A DNA stretch of 64,000 bases from Asparagopsis taxiformis. Taxonomy: Eukaryota; Rhodophyta; Florideophyceae; Bonnemaisoniales; Bonnemaisoniaceae. Below the pieces are notes generated by a model, which saw only the letters and a list, made by a program, of their open reading frames with translations, was not told the DNA's origin and made no database searches. The stretch's first letter is position 1; each line of letters starts with the position of its first letter. The translations under genes and the position numbers were made by a program. Shown in pieces: positions 11,383 to 21,724 of this stretch. The stretch spans positions 93,601 through 157,600 of the forward strand of contig JALQPE010001746.1 in NCBI GenBank assembly GCA_030407315.1, given 5' to 3'.

Positions 11383-11793
11383 TGGAGATACAAGAAGGAC
11401 TTCGATACTGCAATTCACACCAATCAAGTCTTTTGGGACTATTTCATACCGTTAGTAGAAATTGAGCATCCGGAAAAGTGGATTTTGCAACAAGACGGAG
11501 CCCCCATTCATCGGTCAAGAGAGATGATGGAGTAGTTCAATCTAAATAAAATAGAGGCACTAGAATGGCCTGCGAAGAGCCCGGACTTGAATCCCATCGA
11601 GAACCTTTGAGGTGTGTTGGCGAGGAGAGTGTACCAGAATTGCCGGCAATTTAATGATTTCAAAGAGCTGAAGGAGTGTGTCATGGAAGACTGTTTTGAA
11701 ATCGAGCAGAGACTGCTCGATTCATTGATTCGTTCAATGCCGAAGCGGATAGGGGAATTGCGGAAGGTTCGAGGAAAGGCAACAAAGTACTGA
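11383..11793 (+). pseudogene. Tc1/mariner transposase C-terminal relic (DD34E)
   Basis: Translation gives WILQQDGAPIHR followed by EWPAKSPDLNPIEN, the second Asp and the Glu of a Tc1-type DDE domain, separated by 34 residues as expected for DD34E. Two conserved Trp codons are lost: TGG to TAG before FNLNKIE and TGG to TGA after NPIENL. Both are G-to-A changes. The N-terminal DNA-binding part and the first catalytic Asp are absent. The relic starts immediately after the retroelement tail, so the two elements are fused or nested. It ends at TGA at 11791-11793. Confidence 0.85.
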
Positions 11794-12215
11794 AGATTGA
11801 TTGAATGTACCTGTGCACACTTGAACCGATAGAAATTCCCACGTGTGTTTATAATTATTACCCCCCTTCAATACCTTCTTTACACCTTTCGTCCACTCTG
11901 CGTCCATATCATCTAAAGAAATTCTGTCCCCCCCCCTTCTTGCTTCCATATTGGATGCCTTCTGCGGCGACAGAATTTGAAGCACAGGTCGCAATGCTAC
12001 CCAGTGCTTTATAATTGTTATCCGCACTGTAGAGGCTTGAAATGGAACCCTAACGGAAGTAGAAGGAACGAATTATGGAAAAATCTTGTCGTCGCTAAAA
12101 TAAAAAAGATATGAAGGTGAAGGAAGCTTTACATAAACTGGACCCGCACGCAAACCGGCGCACACGCGAAAACAAAGTCTGAAAGGCACTTCGCAGTGCA
12201 GTGCAAAAGTTCAGG

Positions 12216-12244
12216 GGTGTCTTATAATTATTGTCCGCACTGTA
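12216..12244. repeat. Probable Tc1-type terminal repeat end, with a second copy at 12004-12033
   Basis: CTTATAATTATTGTCCGCAC followed by TGTA lies about 420 bp after the transposase stop. A related sequence (GCTTTATAATTGTTATCCGC, then ACTGTA) lies at about 12004-12033 in the same orientation. Read outward these would begin TACAGTGCGGA, plausible for a Tc1/mariner terminus at a TA target. I found no matching 5' end upstream. Confidence 0.45.
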
Positions 12245-12781
12245 TGTACTGTAAGTAGTGGTGTAAAGTGCATGCTATTCGTCAATAAGAGGCCCTGCAT
12301 CACTATAAGACAATTTTGAGAGGACAAATGTCCTAATGCAGTTTGTTGCATAAGTGACACGCTAGCCACGCACACTTGAAGAGACATGAGGGTCTTGAAG
12401 GTGTTATGAGATGGAAGAGCAGAGGCGAGTCTCGGTTTTCGAGCTATTGAGATGGGCAAGGATGCTGGATGTGTGATTTACACAAGTAGTTCTTTATTTC
12501 AATATCGTTACTGTCTCGATGTATACATCTTCTTTTCCCATTACGTTGCGACTTTCTGCTTTCAGAGTAAAAGAGTTCGAGTGATCACGACAATGTATCC
12601 TTGCAATAAGTTAAGAAAATATGCGTTTGCTCCTCCAGTATTAGCATGACCATCACTTTGAGTGAACATGCCGAGATGGTTGGGTCTCCTTTTCTGTGGA
12701 ACGAATTCAGTAAAGGTCGCGTTGGCATCGATGAGGCACGGAAGGCCCTTAGTGAGTCAACAAAGGTGACAATACAAATCA
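12245..12781. other. No feature recognised
   Basis: I see no gene or repeat here. The long minus-strand frame 12585-13226 is the out-of-frame shadow of the short gene at 12782-12943. Confidence 0.4.
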
Positions 12782-12943
12782 TCACGACTGAACAGCAGCC
12801 TTTTCGAAGATCTCCGGGAGCATGAAGGTGGATATACCATCGCGATAACGCGTTGGTGTTTCTTTGGAAGGACGGGAAACTGATTGTTTCTGCTTGGCGT
12901 GGAATCGTGAACGACTGAGAGAAATGCGTAATTGCAGTTTCAT
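12782..12943 (-). CDS. Small basic YRDGISTF-motif protein, 53 aa (shortest paralog)
   Basis: I do not recognise this protein from any described family. It starts at ATG 12943 (MKLQLRIS...) and ends at TGA 12782. The N-terminal 30 residues are rich in Arg, Lys, Ser and Gln; then comes YRDGISTFMLPEIFEKA, which it shares with the proteins at 27680-27907 and 47823-48464. All three begin MK(L/F) and place the motif 27 to 38 residues in, so the start is well supported by comparison. A TATA-like element (13028-13036) lies about 85 bp upstream. It ends four residues after the motif, whereas the paralogs have 36 to 160 more residues, so this copy may be truncated or represent the minimal form. A secreted cysteine-rich paralog lies 1.6 kb away on the same strand. 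Confidence 0.65.
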   Translation of the reverse strand: MKLQLRISLSRSRFHAKQKQSVSRPSKETPTRYRDGISTFMLPEIFEKAAVQS

Positions 12944-14559
12944 TTTGTTGAGTGTTGATAGCGAAGGTAAGAGAGAAGTGGTGGTTGTTTGCTGGCTGGA
13001 AACTGCCGCTTGTCCATACCACGGGAGCTAATATATGCTGTGTGCGGTACGAGATGAGCTGGAATTGCTCAGTTGTAGACGCTGAGCAGAGCTCGTTGAT
13101 GACCTTCCTGGAAGATTTTTTTCTTAAAACTTTTTGGCGCAAAGAGAGACGAACCAACAGTGAACATATCGGGATTGTTATGGTAAACATTTTTTTAGGA
13201 AAACAGAAATAATCCACGTCCAGCAAGTTGATGTGGTGACGTGGTATTTTGGGTATGCGTTGCTGGATGAGCTGGGTCGTGCACTCTCAGGCACGTATGA
13301 CAGAGGAGGTGTGGATGGCTTGTGGTTTGTACAACTTGTGTTCCAACGCATTACCTTAAATTTCGCGCGATTGGTTGTTGGTCGTCCATTCAACAGTTCA
13401 CGTTCTTAACAACCTCAGTACAGAGTTGATAAAATAAACTTTTTGATAGCAAAACAAAGCATTGCGGAAACCGCAGAGTTCGTGAGGCACGTGCCTGCCC
13501 ACATTGTTGCCATAGTGGCGCTGCTGGATTCCGACAACACAACTATAGCCCTCCATTCTCGTTTTGCTCTGGTATGGCTGCTGACATCACGTACGACTCA
13601 AGTGACATGAAATCTGGGGATCAGCAGTGAGTGAGCGTTGCTGTCAATGAATTACTGGTTCGCGAGAACAATTCAATGCGAGTAAAATTATCCACTGGAA
13701 ACCGTGTATACTTGAGGGTAAACCGCTCGTTGTTCAAAATTCATAGCACTTGGAGAAGTATTTTGAGAAATTGTTGGAGAATAGAACTGCAGTTTCAATT
13801 GTTCCGCTATAATTGAAATAATAGGTTACTTTGGCAATGTCTCCTAGAGCCACAATTTCACTTTTATGAAAAGAATTGAATTAATACCAATCTTTGGATA
13901 CCTCGTTTTGGGATATACGTATAACCAGGTGACATGCCAACTCTAATGTCTGCGCAGGCACAATGTTCTTTAGTCTAACACCTCGCGCTTGCCTTGGTCG
14001 ACCTAGGCCAAACATTTCCTAATATCTGCTCTCATAGCGCGTCGAAAACCGGCTTTCCTACTCCCAGAGACGCTTTGTTCAGTCCCTATTATCTGAGATA
14101 CCGTAGTACGATGTGAGCAACTCTTCGAACTAGATGACACGCTACAGTACAGTATCATCAATGTTCACCCTACTTGCAAACATATTATGCAACTGCGCTA
14201 CGTCATCAACTACTTCTTCACTCATGGATATCCAATTGATGTAAGAACTCATATCACAAACATTTAATGCGAAGCATACTAAATTGGCTATTGAAGAACA
14301 CGAAGCAAAGGATTTCAAATCAACAATGCATTAGTTCAAAGCACAGAAAAAAGAAATTACCAACTTTCAACTGGTGGCTAAACATACTACAGTTCGAGCT
14401 TCATCCAGCTTACCATATGGGAGTGCGATGCTGAAAGAATGTGGTCGTGACGAGCGAACTAAAAACTAGCATCAGATAGAGGGGAGAACGGAGGGGACAA
14501 TACGGAGACATCACAATCTTACAACGATTCGAAACCTCACTATGCCGTTTGTTAAGGCA
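12944..14559. other. Upstream region of the small gene; otherwise nothing recognised
   Basis: Apart from the TATA-like element near 13028, I see no gene, RNA or repeat. Open frames are short and without bias. Confidence 0.4.
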
Positions 14560-15891
14560 TTATGTAGTCGTTGTAGTCGTCGTTGTAGTAGTAGTTGTCG
14601 TAGTAGTTGTCGTCGTAGTCGTCGTTGTTGTGGTTGTTGTAGGAGTAGTCGTCGTCGTCGTGGTGGTGGTGGTGGTCGTCGTTGTTGGGAAAGTACCTGC
14701 TGTCATGACTGTAGTCACGGTTGTGGGCATCATGGCCCCTGTAGTGGTCGCAGTTGCTGCAGTAGTTACTGCTGTAGCAGCTGTTGTAACTGTAATCGGT
14801 TGAATTGTCACCGTGCCTGTTGCAGGCATTGTGAAAGTAACTGGAGCCATAGTAGTTACAACTGTAACAGGCGCCGGCATAGTTGCCATGGTTATAGGGG
14901 CTGCTGTTACAGGTACAGTCACTGGAGCTACTGTTGTTACTACCACTGTTACTGCAGGAGCCGTAGTAACAACGGTAACTGGCTGGACAGTTCCTATGGT
15001 TGTGACAGGGGCAGCAGTAACTGGAGCAGCAGTTACGGGGGCTGTAGTAACCGGAGCAGCGGTTACAGGAGCAGCAGTTACGGGGGCTGCAGTAACCGGA
15101 GCAGCGGTTACAGGGGCTGCAGTAACCGGAGCAGCGGTTACAGGGGCTGCAGTAACTGGAGCAGCAGTTACGGGGGCTGCAGTGACTGGGGTAGTTGGAG
15201 GGGCAGGGGTAACTGGAAGAGGAGCGGGCATCGGCACAACCAAGGTAGACAGAACTGCAGGGGTGAACGTTTGCGTGACGGTTACGACAGCGACTGGACT
15301 GAATACGAGGGTTCTCGGTCCAAAGGTAGCACGGAAGTTTGGAAGAGCTCGGACAGTTCCAAAAGCGGTGATAAAGACAGCCCTGGGAACACCACCGGGG
15401 CACACAGCTACACTTATAAAGATTGTACATCCACTGCTGTCGGCAATGAAGCTAGCTGTAGTGCATCGGAATCCTTGTGCGAAATAGCTTGCCAGGAGAG
15501 TCGAAGCAGTAAGACGACAAGCGGAAACGGCATTTGAAGTTCCTCCAATGAACGGCCCAGTCAAGACTGGGGGTGGAATGATAATAGGACCGAAGCCACC
15601 GCCACCACCACCGCCGCCACCTCTTCGTGCTCGACAGGAAAATCCGCGGCGATTTCTTCTTCGTCGTTGAATGGTGCAGTTGCGTTGTCGGCCGACAAAG
15701 CAACGATTGGGGGCATTTTGGCAATCGCGAATTGCACGCCTGCGATTAAGGCGGCAAATATTCGGACATCGACGCCTTTGGCGGGAAACAATGCCGGAGA
15801 GGGAGATATCAGCAGGTTGAGCTTCCTCCACCACAATGGAGTTAGTCAAACATGCCAGAAGAGCAAAAAGGAGAATAACGCTGAACTTCAT
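14560..15891 (-). CDS. Secreted ten-cysteine protein with PVTAA repeats and poly-Thr tail, 443 aa
   Basis: A signal peptide (residues 1-18, MKFSVILLFALLACLTNS) is followed by a domain with ten cysteines. It starts at CPNIC (about 42-46), contains a Gly-rich hinge (GGGGGGGGGFG), FIGGTSN and FAQGFRC, and ends near LPNFRATFG. The same domain occurs at 19213, 28739 and 45779. Uniquely here it continues into about a dozen PVTAA pentapeptides (near 15000-15200), a Thr/Val/Pro-rich stretch, and a C-terminal run of about 40 Thr (14560-14690). The tail is mucin-like and would offer many O-glycosylation sites, so I infer a wall or extracellular-matrix protein. Thr codons in the run are mixed ACG, ACA and ACT. 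Start at ATG 15891, 80 bp downstream of a TATAAAG box. The plus-strand 331-codon frame over this gene is an antisense shadow. Confidence 0.8.
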   Translation of the reverse strand: MKFSVILLFALLACLTNSIVVEEAQPADISLSGIVSRQRRRCPNICRLNRRRAIRDCQNAPNRCFVGRQRNCTIQRRRRNRRGFSCRARRGGGGGGGGGFGPIIIPPPVLTGPFIGGTSNAVSACRLTASTLLASYFAQGFRCTTASFIADSSGCTIFISVAVCPGGVPRAVFITAFGTVRALPNFRATFGPRTLVFSPVAVVTVTQTFTPAVLSTLVVPMPAPLPVTPAPPTTPVTAAPVTAAPVTAAPVTAAPVTAAPVTAAPVTAAPVTAAPVTAAPVTTAPVTAAPVTAAPVTTIGTVQPVTVVTTAPAVTVVVTTVAPVTVPVTAAPITMATMPAPVTVVTTMAPVTFTMPATGTVTIQPITVTTAATAVTTAATATTTGAMMPTTVTTVMTAGTFPTTTTTTTTTTTTTTPTTTTTTTTTTTTTTTTTTTTTTTTTT

Positions 15892-15970
15892 GATAGGCGT
15901 GGATCTTTGCCGCGATGTAAAAGCTGTAGATGAGCTGCTTTAGAAAACATGGACGGGCGCGTGAGGATGC

Positions 15971-15977
15971 CTTTATA
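15971..15977 (-). promoter_or_regulatory. TATA box of the ten-cysteine/poly-Thr gene
   Basis: TATAAAG on the minus strand, about 80 bp upstream of ATG 15891, matching the position of TATA elements before other genes in the window. Confidence 0.6.
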
Positions 15978-18171
15978 GAATTTGGAACGAGCGAGACAGC
16001 TGTAGATTTTTGGACAGCATTGCCGAAAGTATGTTCGTCGGAGGAGCGGTCTACAGGATAGAGATTGAATTAATGGTTTTAGGAGGTGTATACTGATTTG
16101 GCGTGCTGGAATGACGGTCAACGGCTTATACTATGTTTGCTATTGACTTGATATATGAGGATGATTGTTTGGTGTATGTTTCAAATCCAATTCTGAGGTG
16201 GGAGGAATGTGTAGTAGGAGGATTCGATTTTCGATAAGGCAGGTAAGGAAGGTTATGGAAAGGGTTAAGTGCCTGTGATGGAAAGAATGGGTCAGAGTGA
16301 TGATGGTGGCGTAACATAGCAGAATTGGACGGTATTGATATGAATGCAATGTACAGCAATAGGTGATAAGAGTGCATTGATGGCGGGAATTATGGTATTA
16401 GAGCGTATATAAGTTAGAGTTGAAATTCCTTTACTTTCAGGGAAACGTGAAATGGATCTACAGGGATGACGACAGGTGGCGGGCTGAAACATTATCATTC
16501 TTTGGGTTGACTACAAGCGAGTTGGTTGTCTGTGGATGGTGTGCACTTGGAAGGTTCGGGAAGTGTGTTACATTCGATAAAAGATCTAACGAGAAGAATT
16601 ACAGTTGTGCATAAATGGTCGTGATAACAAGCGAGTGGCACTCGCAACACAGTACTGGGCATGAGTAGGGGCCAAAGTGCTTCGAGTTTCATCAGATCCT
16701 ATATAACAGATGTGTCGAGGTGTTCGTCATTACTCGTTCAAAAACTCTGTTTTGGTGCGTTTTCCTGCTATGCACGCGAAATAGTATATATACGCTGAAC
16801 CGACCGCCTCACGGCGGTGGTGTAGTAACCACATACTGTATTGAGAAATAAGGAACGTTAGGTTCGCTATTGTGCAAACTTTCGTTTGTTTTCATTTTCT
16901 GTCATTCCTGAGAGAAGTTTGCCAATCATATGGTCGCCTGCGTACGGTCTTGCGTCAGAACTCACTTATGATATGTTGCATACTTGACTTTGTTGACGAT
17001 TCATTTTCCTCATCCTGCGGCCTGTCTTTCAGGATTAAACATGAGAGGTGATACATCAGCAGTGGACACGGATCGAATCCAGCACTGCAACAGTTCGAGG
17101 AGATTCACTTCAAAGGTTTTATACATTCTTCCGTGTTCATCAAGATATGGACATCATCATGATGATTACCTTCACAATGGATGCTGTGTTGATAAATTTC
17201 CAGTGCATCAATTCGAAATCGCATCATACGGTACTGCCAGAACCAAGCAAAAAGGGTTTTTGAGCGCCAATTCGAACACGCCAAGCTGAGCAAAGGTATT
17301 TGTTTCTCAAAGTGATAAATTGTTCGAGACTCGTTTTTGATAGTGGCAAATGAATGGATCGAGACACAATGATAAAAAAAGTCTTTTCCAGAGCGTAAGG
17401 GAAATTCAAACCGTGAACAAGTAATGGTGCTTGAGCAACAACTTCCGCATGTATGATACAGGGTGGCAGGATGAACAAGTTGATATCATTCACGTGATGG
17501 TTCGATGAGATAATGCGGTGTCCCCGAATTCGTTGTTGGGTGTAGGTTTCACAGGCAAATAACTGGAACACGATGGCGTAGATAGAGGAGGAGCTAAACG
17601 GCATCCACGAGATGCGATGATTAATGTAGGGAGGCCTCTTGTGAGCCATTAATACCAAGATTTCTGATTAATGTGATACTACGTTAGCATTAATGTTTTA
17701 GGACAGCTACCCCAGAATCAATCGATGAACAGTGGATACTGATTACAAAATTTTATCAGCGATTACTGCAATTAAACCGTGCAGTTGAAACGAGTGCAGA
17801 AAGCGTCTCGTCTCGGTTCTAGCCGAGCCGATTAGCGGATGAACTACAGTATGCTTGGATGCACTCTAAATCGCCGCTCCAATGAAGTCTAGTTTCTCGC
17901 TGTGTTCGGTGTTTTACATTCAACGAGGTTTGACAACGCTTCCAAATTACACCTGGTCTGTTTCCGCGCTCCAATTGGCCTGCTTACATCATATTACAAC
18001 AACAGTAGCACACTTGAGATGTTGGCAAGGATGTAGCAAGGCGAAATTGCTCAATTATTGATGCAATCGCTTTTTGTGTCCTCTGATTAATCGCGTTTTA
18101 GACAGCGAGCTGTACATCGTGCGTGGACAATGCCAAATGACAAACGTTGCCTTATCACCGTAGGGAAAATG
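15978..18171. other. No gene recognised
   Basis: Several open frames of 60 to 145 codons exist, including a minus-strand one at 17224-17658. None has recognisable motifs, a signal peptide, or a matching paralog in the window. Confidence 0.35.
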
Positions 18172-18390
18172 TTAATCGTTATGAAACTGTTCAGCTTTCA
18201 CGACTGGATTATAAGCGCCGGGTCGGTGAAATCGAAACGCGAGTAACGATGTCGAGATACCATTCTCCAGAGGTACTGATGGACACCAGTCGATAGTATC
18301 GGGAAGCTCATCCAAGTCGGCTTGGTCGCTCAAAGCAGATATGTATGGACAGCTGTCCTTGATCCATCCCATTAAAAAATTCATATTTTT
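18172..18390 (-). CDS. Hypothetical short ORF with an NGIST-x-LL element
   Basis: A minus-strand frame ending at 18172 contains CPSVPLENGISTSLLAFRFH. The NGIST-x-(L)L-x3-F part faintly resembles the DGISTF-(M/V)(L/F)-P-x2-FE core of the small basic family, and it sits 0.8 kb from a ten-cysteine gene, the same arrangement as the three better copies. The upstream part is acidic rather than basic and no good start is evident; MNFLMGW near 18384 is the first ATG. It may be a diverged or decayed copy, or chance. Confidence 0.2.
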   Translation of the reverse strand, partial: KNMNFLMGWIKDSCPYISALSDQADLDELPDTIDWCPSVPLENGISTSLLAFRFHRPGAYNPVVKAEQFHND

Positions 18391-19212
18391 GAAAACAGGA
18401 TAATTCACTGCTCACGTGCCTGGCGGGGCGCGGTCGTTATCGTGCCTCCACCACCGGTTCCACCTTGTCTTCGGTGCTGCGCACCTCGGTGTCATGTCGT
18501 TGTCGAAAAGACCACACATCAGAACCTGAAGCTTTTCCCTACTCTTTCATATCTTATTCCTCAGACGCATGGCATCCTCGCGGAAACCGCATGGATTACT
18601 CATCGGCTGATACATTCATCAAAATTATAAATTCGGATGAATTGAACATTTCTCGATGCGACTACGACCTCACCGATGAGCTGCGTGTGAGGACTAACCT
18701 ACTTCAAATATCTTCGACATCACGAAAAGCACGTCAGCCAGTGGTGTACTTCGCATCAATTCCGTCCCTTCAAATGTGAAGACGTCAAATTTAACAGTTT
18801 CAAGCTGGCCCCATATGCTGCATCCCCAATCTCATTTTCTACATGTTGCTCACTTTGAAGAAGTCATATCAGGAAATGCAACTGGATGATGGTTTTTGGA
18901 AGCCTCTGAAAGGTTCTGTTCGTCTACTGTTAGGTTTATCCTTTGTGGCAAAGTCAGGTGATATGACTATAAGCTATTCCTCTACGATTCTAATGTGATC
19001 CGAGCCTGATTTACGTACTAAAGCATGAATCTACAAGACCGCATGCCAAACTGTTGTCTTCAACCGTTGCTGATCTGTGCCAGGATGTCCCGCAGAAATC
19101 CAAGCTCTCTGGCAACTGAATATTCAACACCTCGATTGTGTAGTAATGCTTTTCAACGGTACATACGGAGCGTTCGTGCATGAATCAGCTATGCGATCAC
19201 TGGTTGCAAACT
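18391..19212. other. No gene recognised
   Basis: A plus-strand frame of 104 codons (18465-18779) has no recognisable motif. Nothing else stands out. Confidence 0.35.
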
Positions 19213-19830
19213 CTAAGCTGCGTTCACAGCGGCTCCAGATAAACGCAGAATAATACCAGATATTGCCGATAGAATGGGGATAATACTTGACCTGGAGAAT
19301 GTGCGATTGAAATTTGGGACATTGCGTAGATTCTGCAGAGCATTTGAAAAGATAATCTTCGGAACACTACCCGTGCATCTATTTGGGTTAACAAGGATAG
19401 TGCACATATCGTTCGTAACCGAAGACCTGAATTTCGCACATCTGAAACCTTGATTTCGAAAACTCATAGCTAAACCATCTTCAGCTGTCCTGCAAGCCTC
19501 CGAAGCGGATGAACTTCCGCCGATGAAACGCCCTTGGCCTGATGATGGGATAATTTGTTTGCTGCAGGAAAATCCAGAGCGGAGACGCGCTCTCGTTCCG
19601 GATGGGCATCTTTGAACTGTGCAGTCGACTCTCATTCCTCTGCAGTTTCTTATCGCTGCTTGTCGATTATCTTGACAGACATTTGGGCATGAAGAATCCC
19701 GGCGGTGCGATACTGTCTCGGAAAGACGAGAAGCGTGGGTGGTGTTCATATGGGAATTGCATTGGGCGTTTGTCAGATACAGGAGAAAAGAGAGAATGGC
19801 AATGATATTTCTGGGATTCATGATCGACAT
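19213..19830 (-). CDS. Secreted ten-cysteine protein, 205 aa
   Basis: Starting at ATG 19830 (MSIMNPRN...), the protein has a hydrophobic signal segment (IIAILSFLLYLTNAQC), a short Ser/His-rich spacer, and the ten-cysteine domain. Landmarks are CPNVC, CTVQRC, FIGGSSSASEAC, SFRNQGFRCA and NALQNLRNVPNF. Cysteine order matches the paralogs at 14560, 28739 and 45779. It lacks the repeat tail of the first copy and ends in a mildly hydrophobic segment (SAISGIILRLSGAAVNAA), which might be a membrane or lipid-anchor signal. The upstream in-frame extension to 19959 has no signal peptide, so I reject that start. The function is unknown; secretion is inferred from the signal segment. Confidence 0.75.
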   Translation of the reverse strand: MSIMNPRNIIAILSFLLYLTNAQCNSHMNTTHASRLSETVSHRRDSSCPNVCQDNRQAAIRNCRGMRVDCTVQRCPSGTRARLRSGFSCSKQIIPSSGQGRFIGGSSSASEACRTAEDGLAMSFRNQGFRCAKFRSSVTNDMCTILVNPNRCTGSVPKIIFSNALQNLRNVPNFNRTFSRSSIIPILSAISGIILRLSGAAVNAA

Positions 19831-21374
19831 CTTTTGTTCACAAGGAAATCGTGGATGCTTATTTTGAGGGTTGAGTAGATATAGTTGTTGAGTGGTGAGA
19901 ACATCTCTCCAGAAAACTGCTGTTGGTACAGGACGGAAGTGATGTGGTGAGGTTGCCAAAAGTGTTAGCTATTCCAGATATTATATCAATGTGCATACAT
20001 TGTGTCTTCTTAAGGGGAACATGCCACTGTCGGGTGATCTCATTTATGACCCTCACTGATATACGATATGTGCAGATTGCACTCCATTGCAAAAGATAAT
20101 GCGAAGAATGCAGAATCGAAAAGCTTTTCGGCTTGGCTTTTTTTGAGGGGGAACATGGCGGTACTTTCATGACTGGGGCTATCAGGGCGAAGCTACAGAC
20201 AGCTTGGGTTTGTTCGCAACACGTCTTTCGAAATATATCTGGAAAGAGATGGAATATACGTAGTCTCTCGAAACGGGATTCGACAAGTATTAATATGAAT
20301 GCAGGAATTGAATGCGTCTTGAGGCATCCTCTCGCAAAGGAACTCGTGAACTTTTCTCTCCTTACCGTGGAAAGCTACTTGCGTATGGTTTGAACAGATA
20401 ACATTGTTCGCACTATGAATTAACTAATCCTAGCACGAAATGCCATCAGTGAGCATATACTACTTGGAATTAACGCTGTGTTTGCAGTGAGAGCTCAGAT
20501 CAGAATATAGCTTCTACCAGACACAAGACCCAACAAATGAGCGGGTGAAGTAATCCATAGTCTAAGACAATTCCACTCGAAATGAAGAGCTCATCATATC
20601 ACTTCGATAAAAAGTGCCTGTAATGCGGTGGCACAGCCTGCAAAAGAGCATGGCAGGTTGTGGAACGTACTTCCAAACTCTGACACTCTTGGCATATCCG
20701 CAGTATGTTCGACGTCGATTCGTATGACAAAAGGCTTCAATGTCTGAATTTTACGTCGTGGCTGCACGCTTGCGTCTGCGCCAATCCTTATATGTTCTGT
20801 CCAAGAACTATGCAGCATCTGGTTTGTCTCATAATTCATGAATATGTGGCGTTAGTGACTTTTGCTGACGAGAGCGTTTTATACGAATTGGTGGCACATC
20901 ATGCTTTTCAATAATTTGGACTTGTGCGGTGCATCGTTTCATCGGGCGTTACGAATATTGGTTGATAGCAAGCCTGAGACTGCGGCATTGAACATCTGAT
21001 CTTGTGTTCAGGTTTTGTTTGGTAAACAGAATTTGAATATCTCCACTACGAAACAATCAAATCCTGGACAAGAACTTCACAGCATGGATCGGAGACATAA
21101 TAAAGACCCTACGGGAAGTCTGTTCGCGGCGGTAAAATACGTGTATGATCTCCAACCTTTTTCATATGCAAAGCTACAATTTGAAAACCCCAATATCATC
21201 TGCGGCAAATGTTGTTTCGGATTCCTCGTCAACCCCTACAACGCTAGAGTGGAACTTGTGTTACACCTCTTGAGGACCACGAACCCAGTGTTCCTCATGT
21301 GGCTACCAACTCAGTCTGAATGTAACCGTTACCCTGGCATTCAAGATAATTGAGGCAGGATATGAAAATAATGG
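19831..21374. other. No gene recognised
   Basis: I see short frames only, up to 112 codons at 21015-21353, without motifs. The stretch ends at the ATGG target-site copy (21371-21374) of the gypsy element. Confidence 0.4.
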
Positions 21375-21702
21375 TGTAGTTAATCGTGGTTTGAGTTTTT
21401 GTTGAGGTGGTTTTTCCTGCCTCCTTTACTTCTACTCTCTGCTACCTGCGTTTAAATACACTCGATATCTCCCTAGCTATGTTTTCTGTTTCATTGACTA
21501 TGTCCAATTCCCAGCGATAAACAGCTTGCACCGCCAAAGTTTCCTAGTTAGCCAGTCAAAAAGAAAAGGTCTTCCATTAATTGGGTAGCATTTGGCTGCG
21601 CCAAACGGAGTCTTGAGAGGAAATACAGGAAAGATGATAATGGGCATAATAGAACCGAATTTGGGATCTCCATTTGAATCGCATTATTTGGAATGCGTGA
21701 CA
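21375..21702 (-). repeat. 3' LTR of minus-strand gypsy element
   Basis: 328 bp, identical by eye to 26641-26968. On the coding strand it is preceded by a purine-rich stretch (AAAAAGAAGGGG, near 21703-21716) that should be the polypurine tract. Confidence 0.92.
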
Positions 21703-21724
21703 GCCCCTTCTTTTTGAAGAGCCA

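Noticed and set aside
12585..13226. 213-codon minus-strand ORF
   Set aside because: A different frame within it encodes the YRDGISTF family core with a matching start, stop and promoter position; the long frame has no paralogs.
14542..15537. 331-codon Ser/Cys/Arg-rich plus-strand frame
   Set aside because: It is the antisense of the PVTAA and Thr repeats of the minus-strand ten-cysteine gene.
17224..17658. 144-codon minus-strand ORF
   Set aside because: No signal, motif or paralog; hydrophobic and polar residues are mixed as in random translation.
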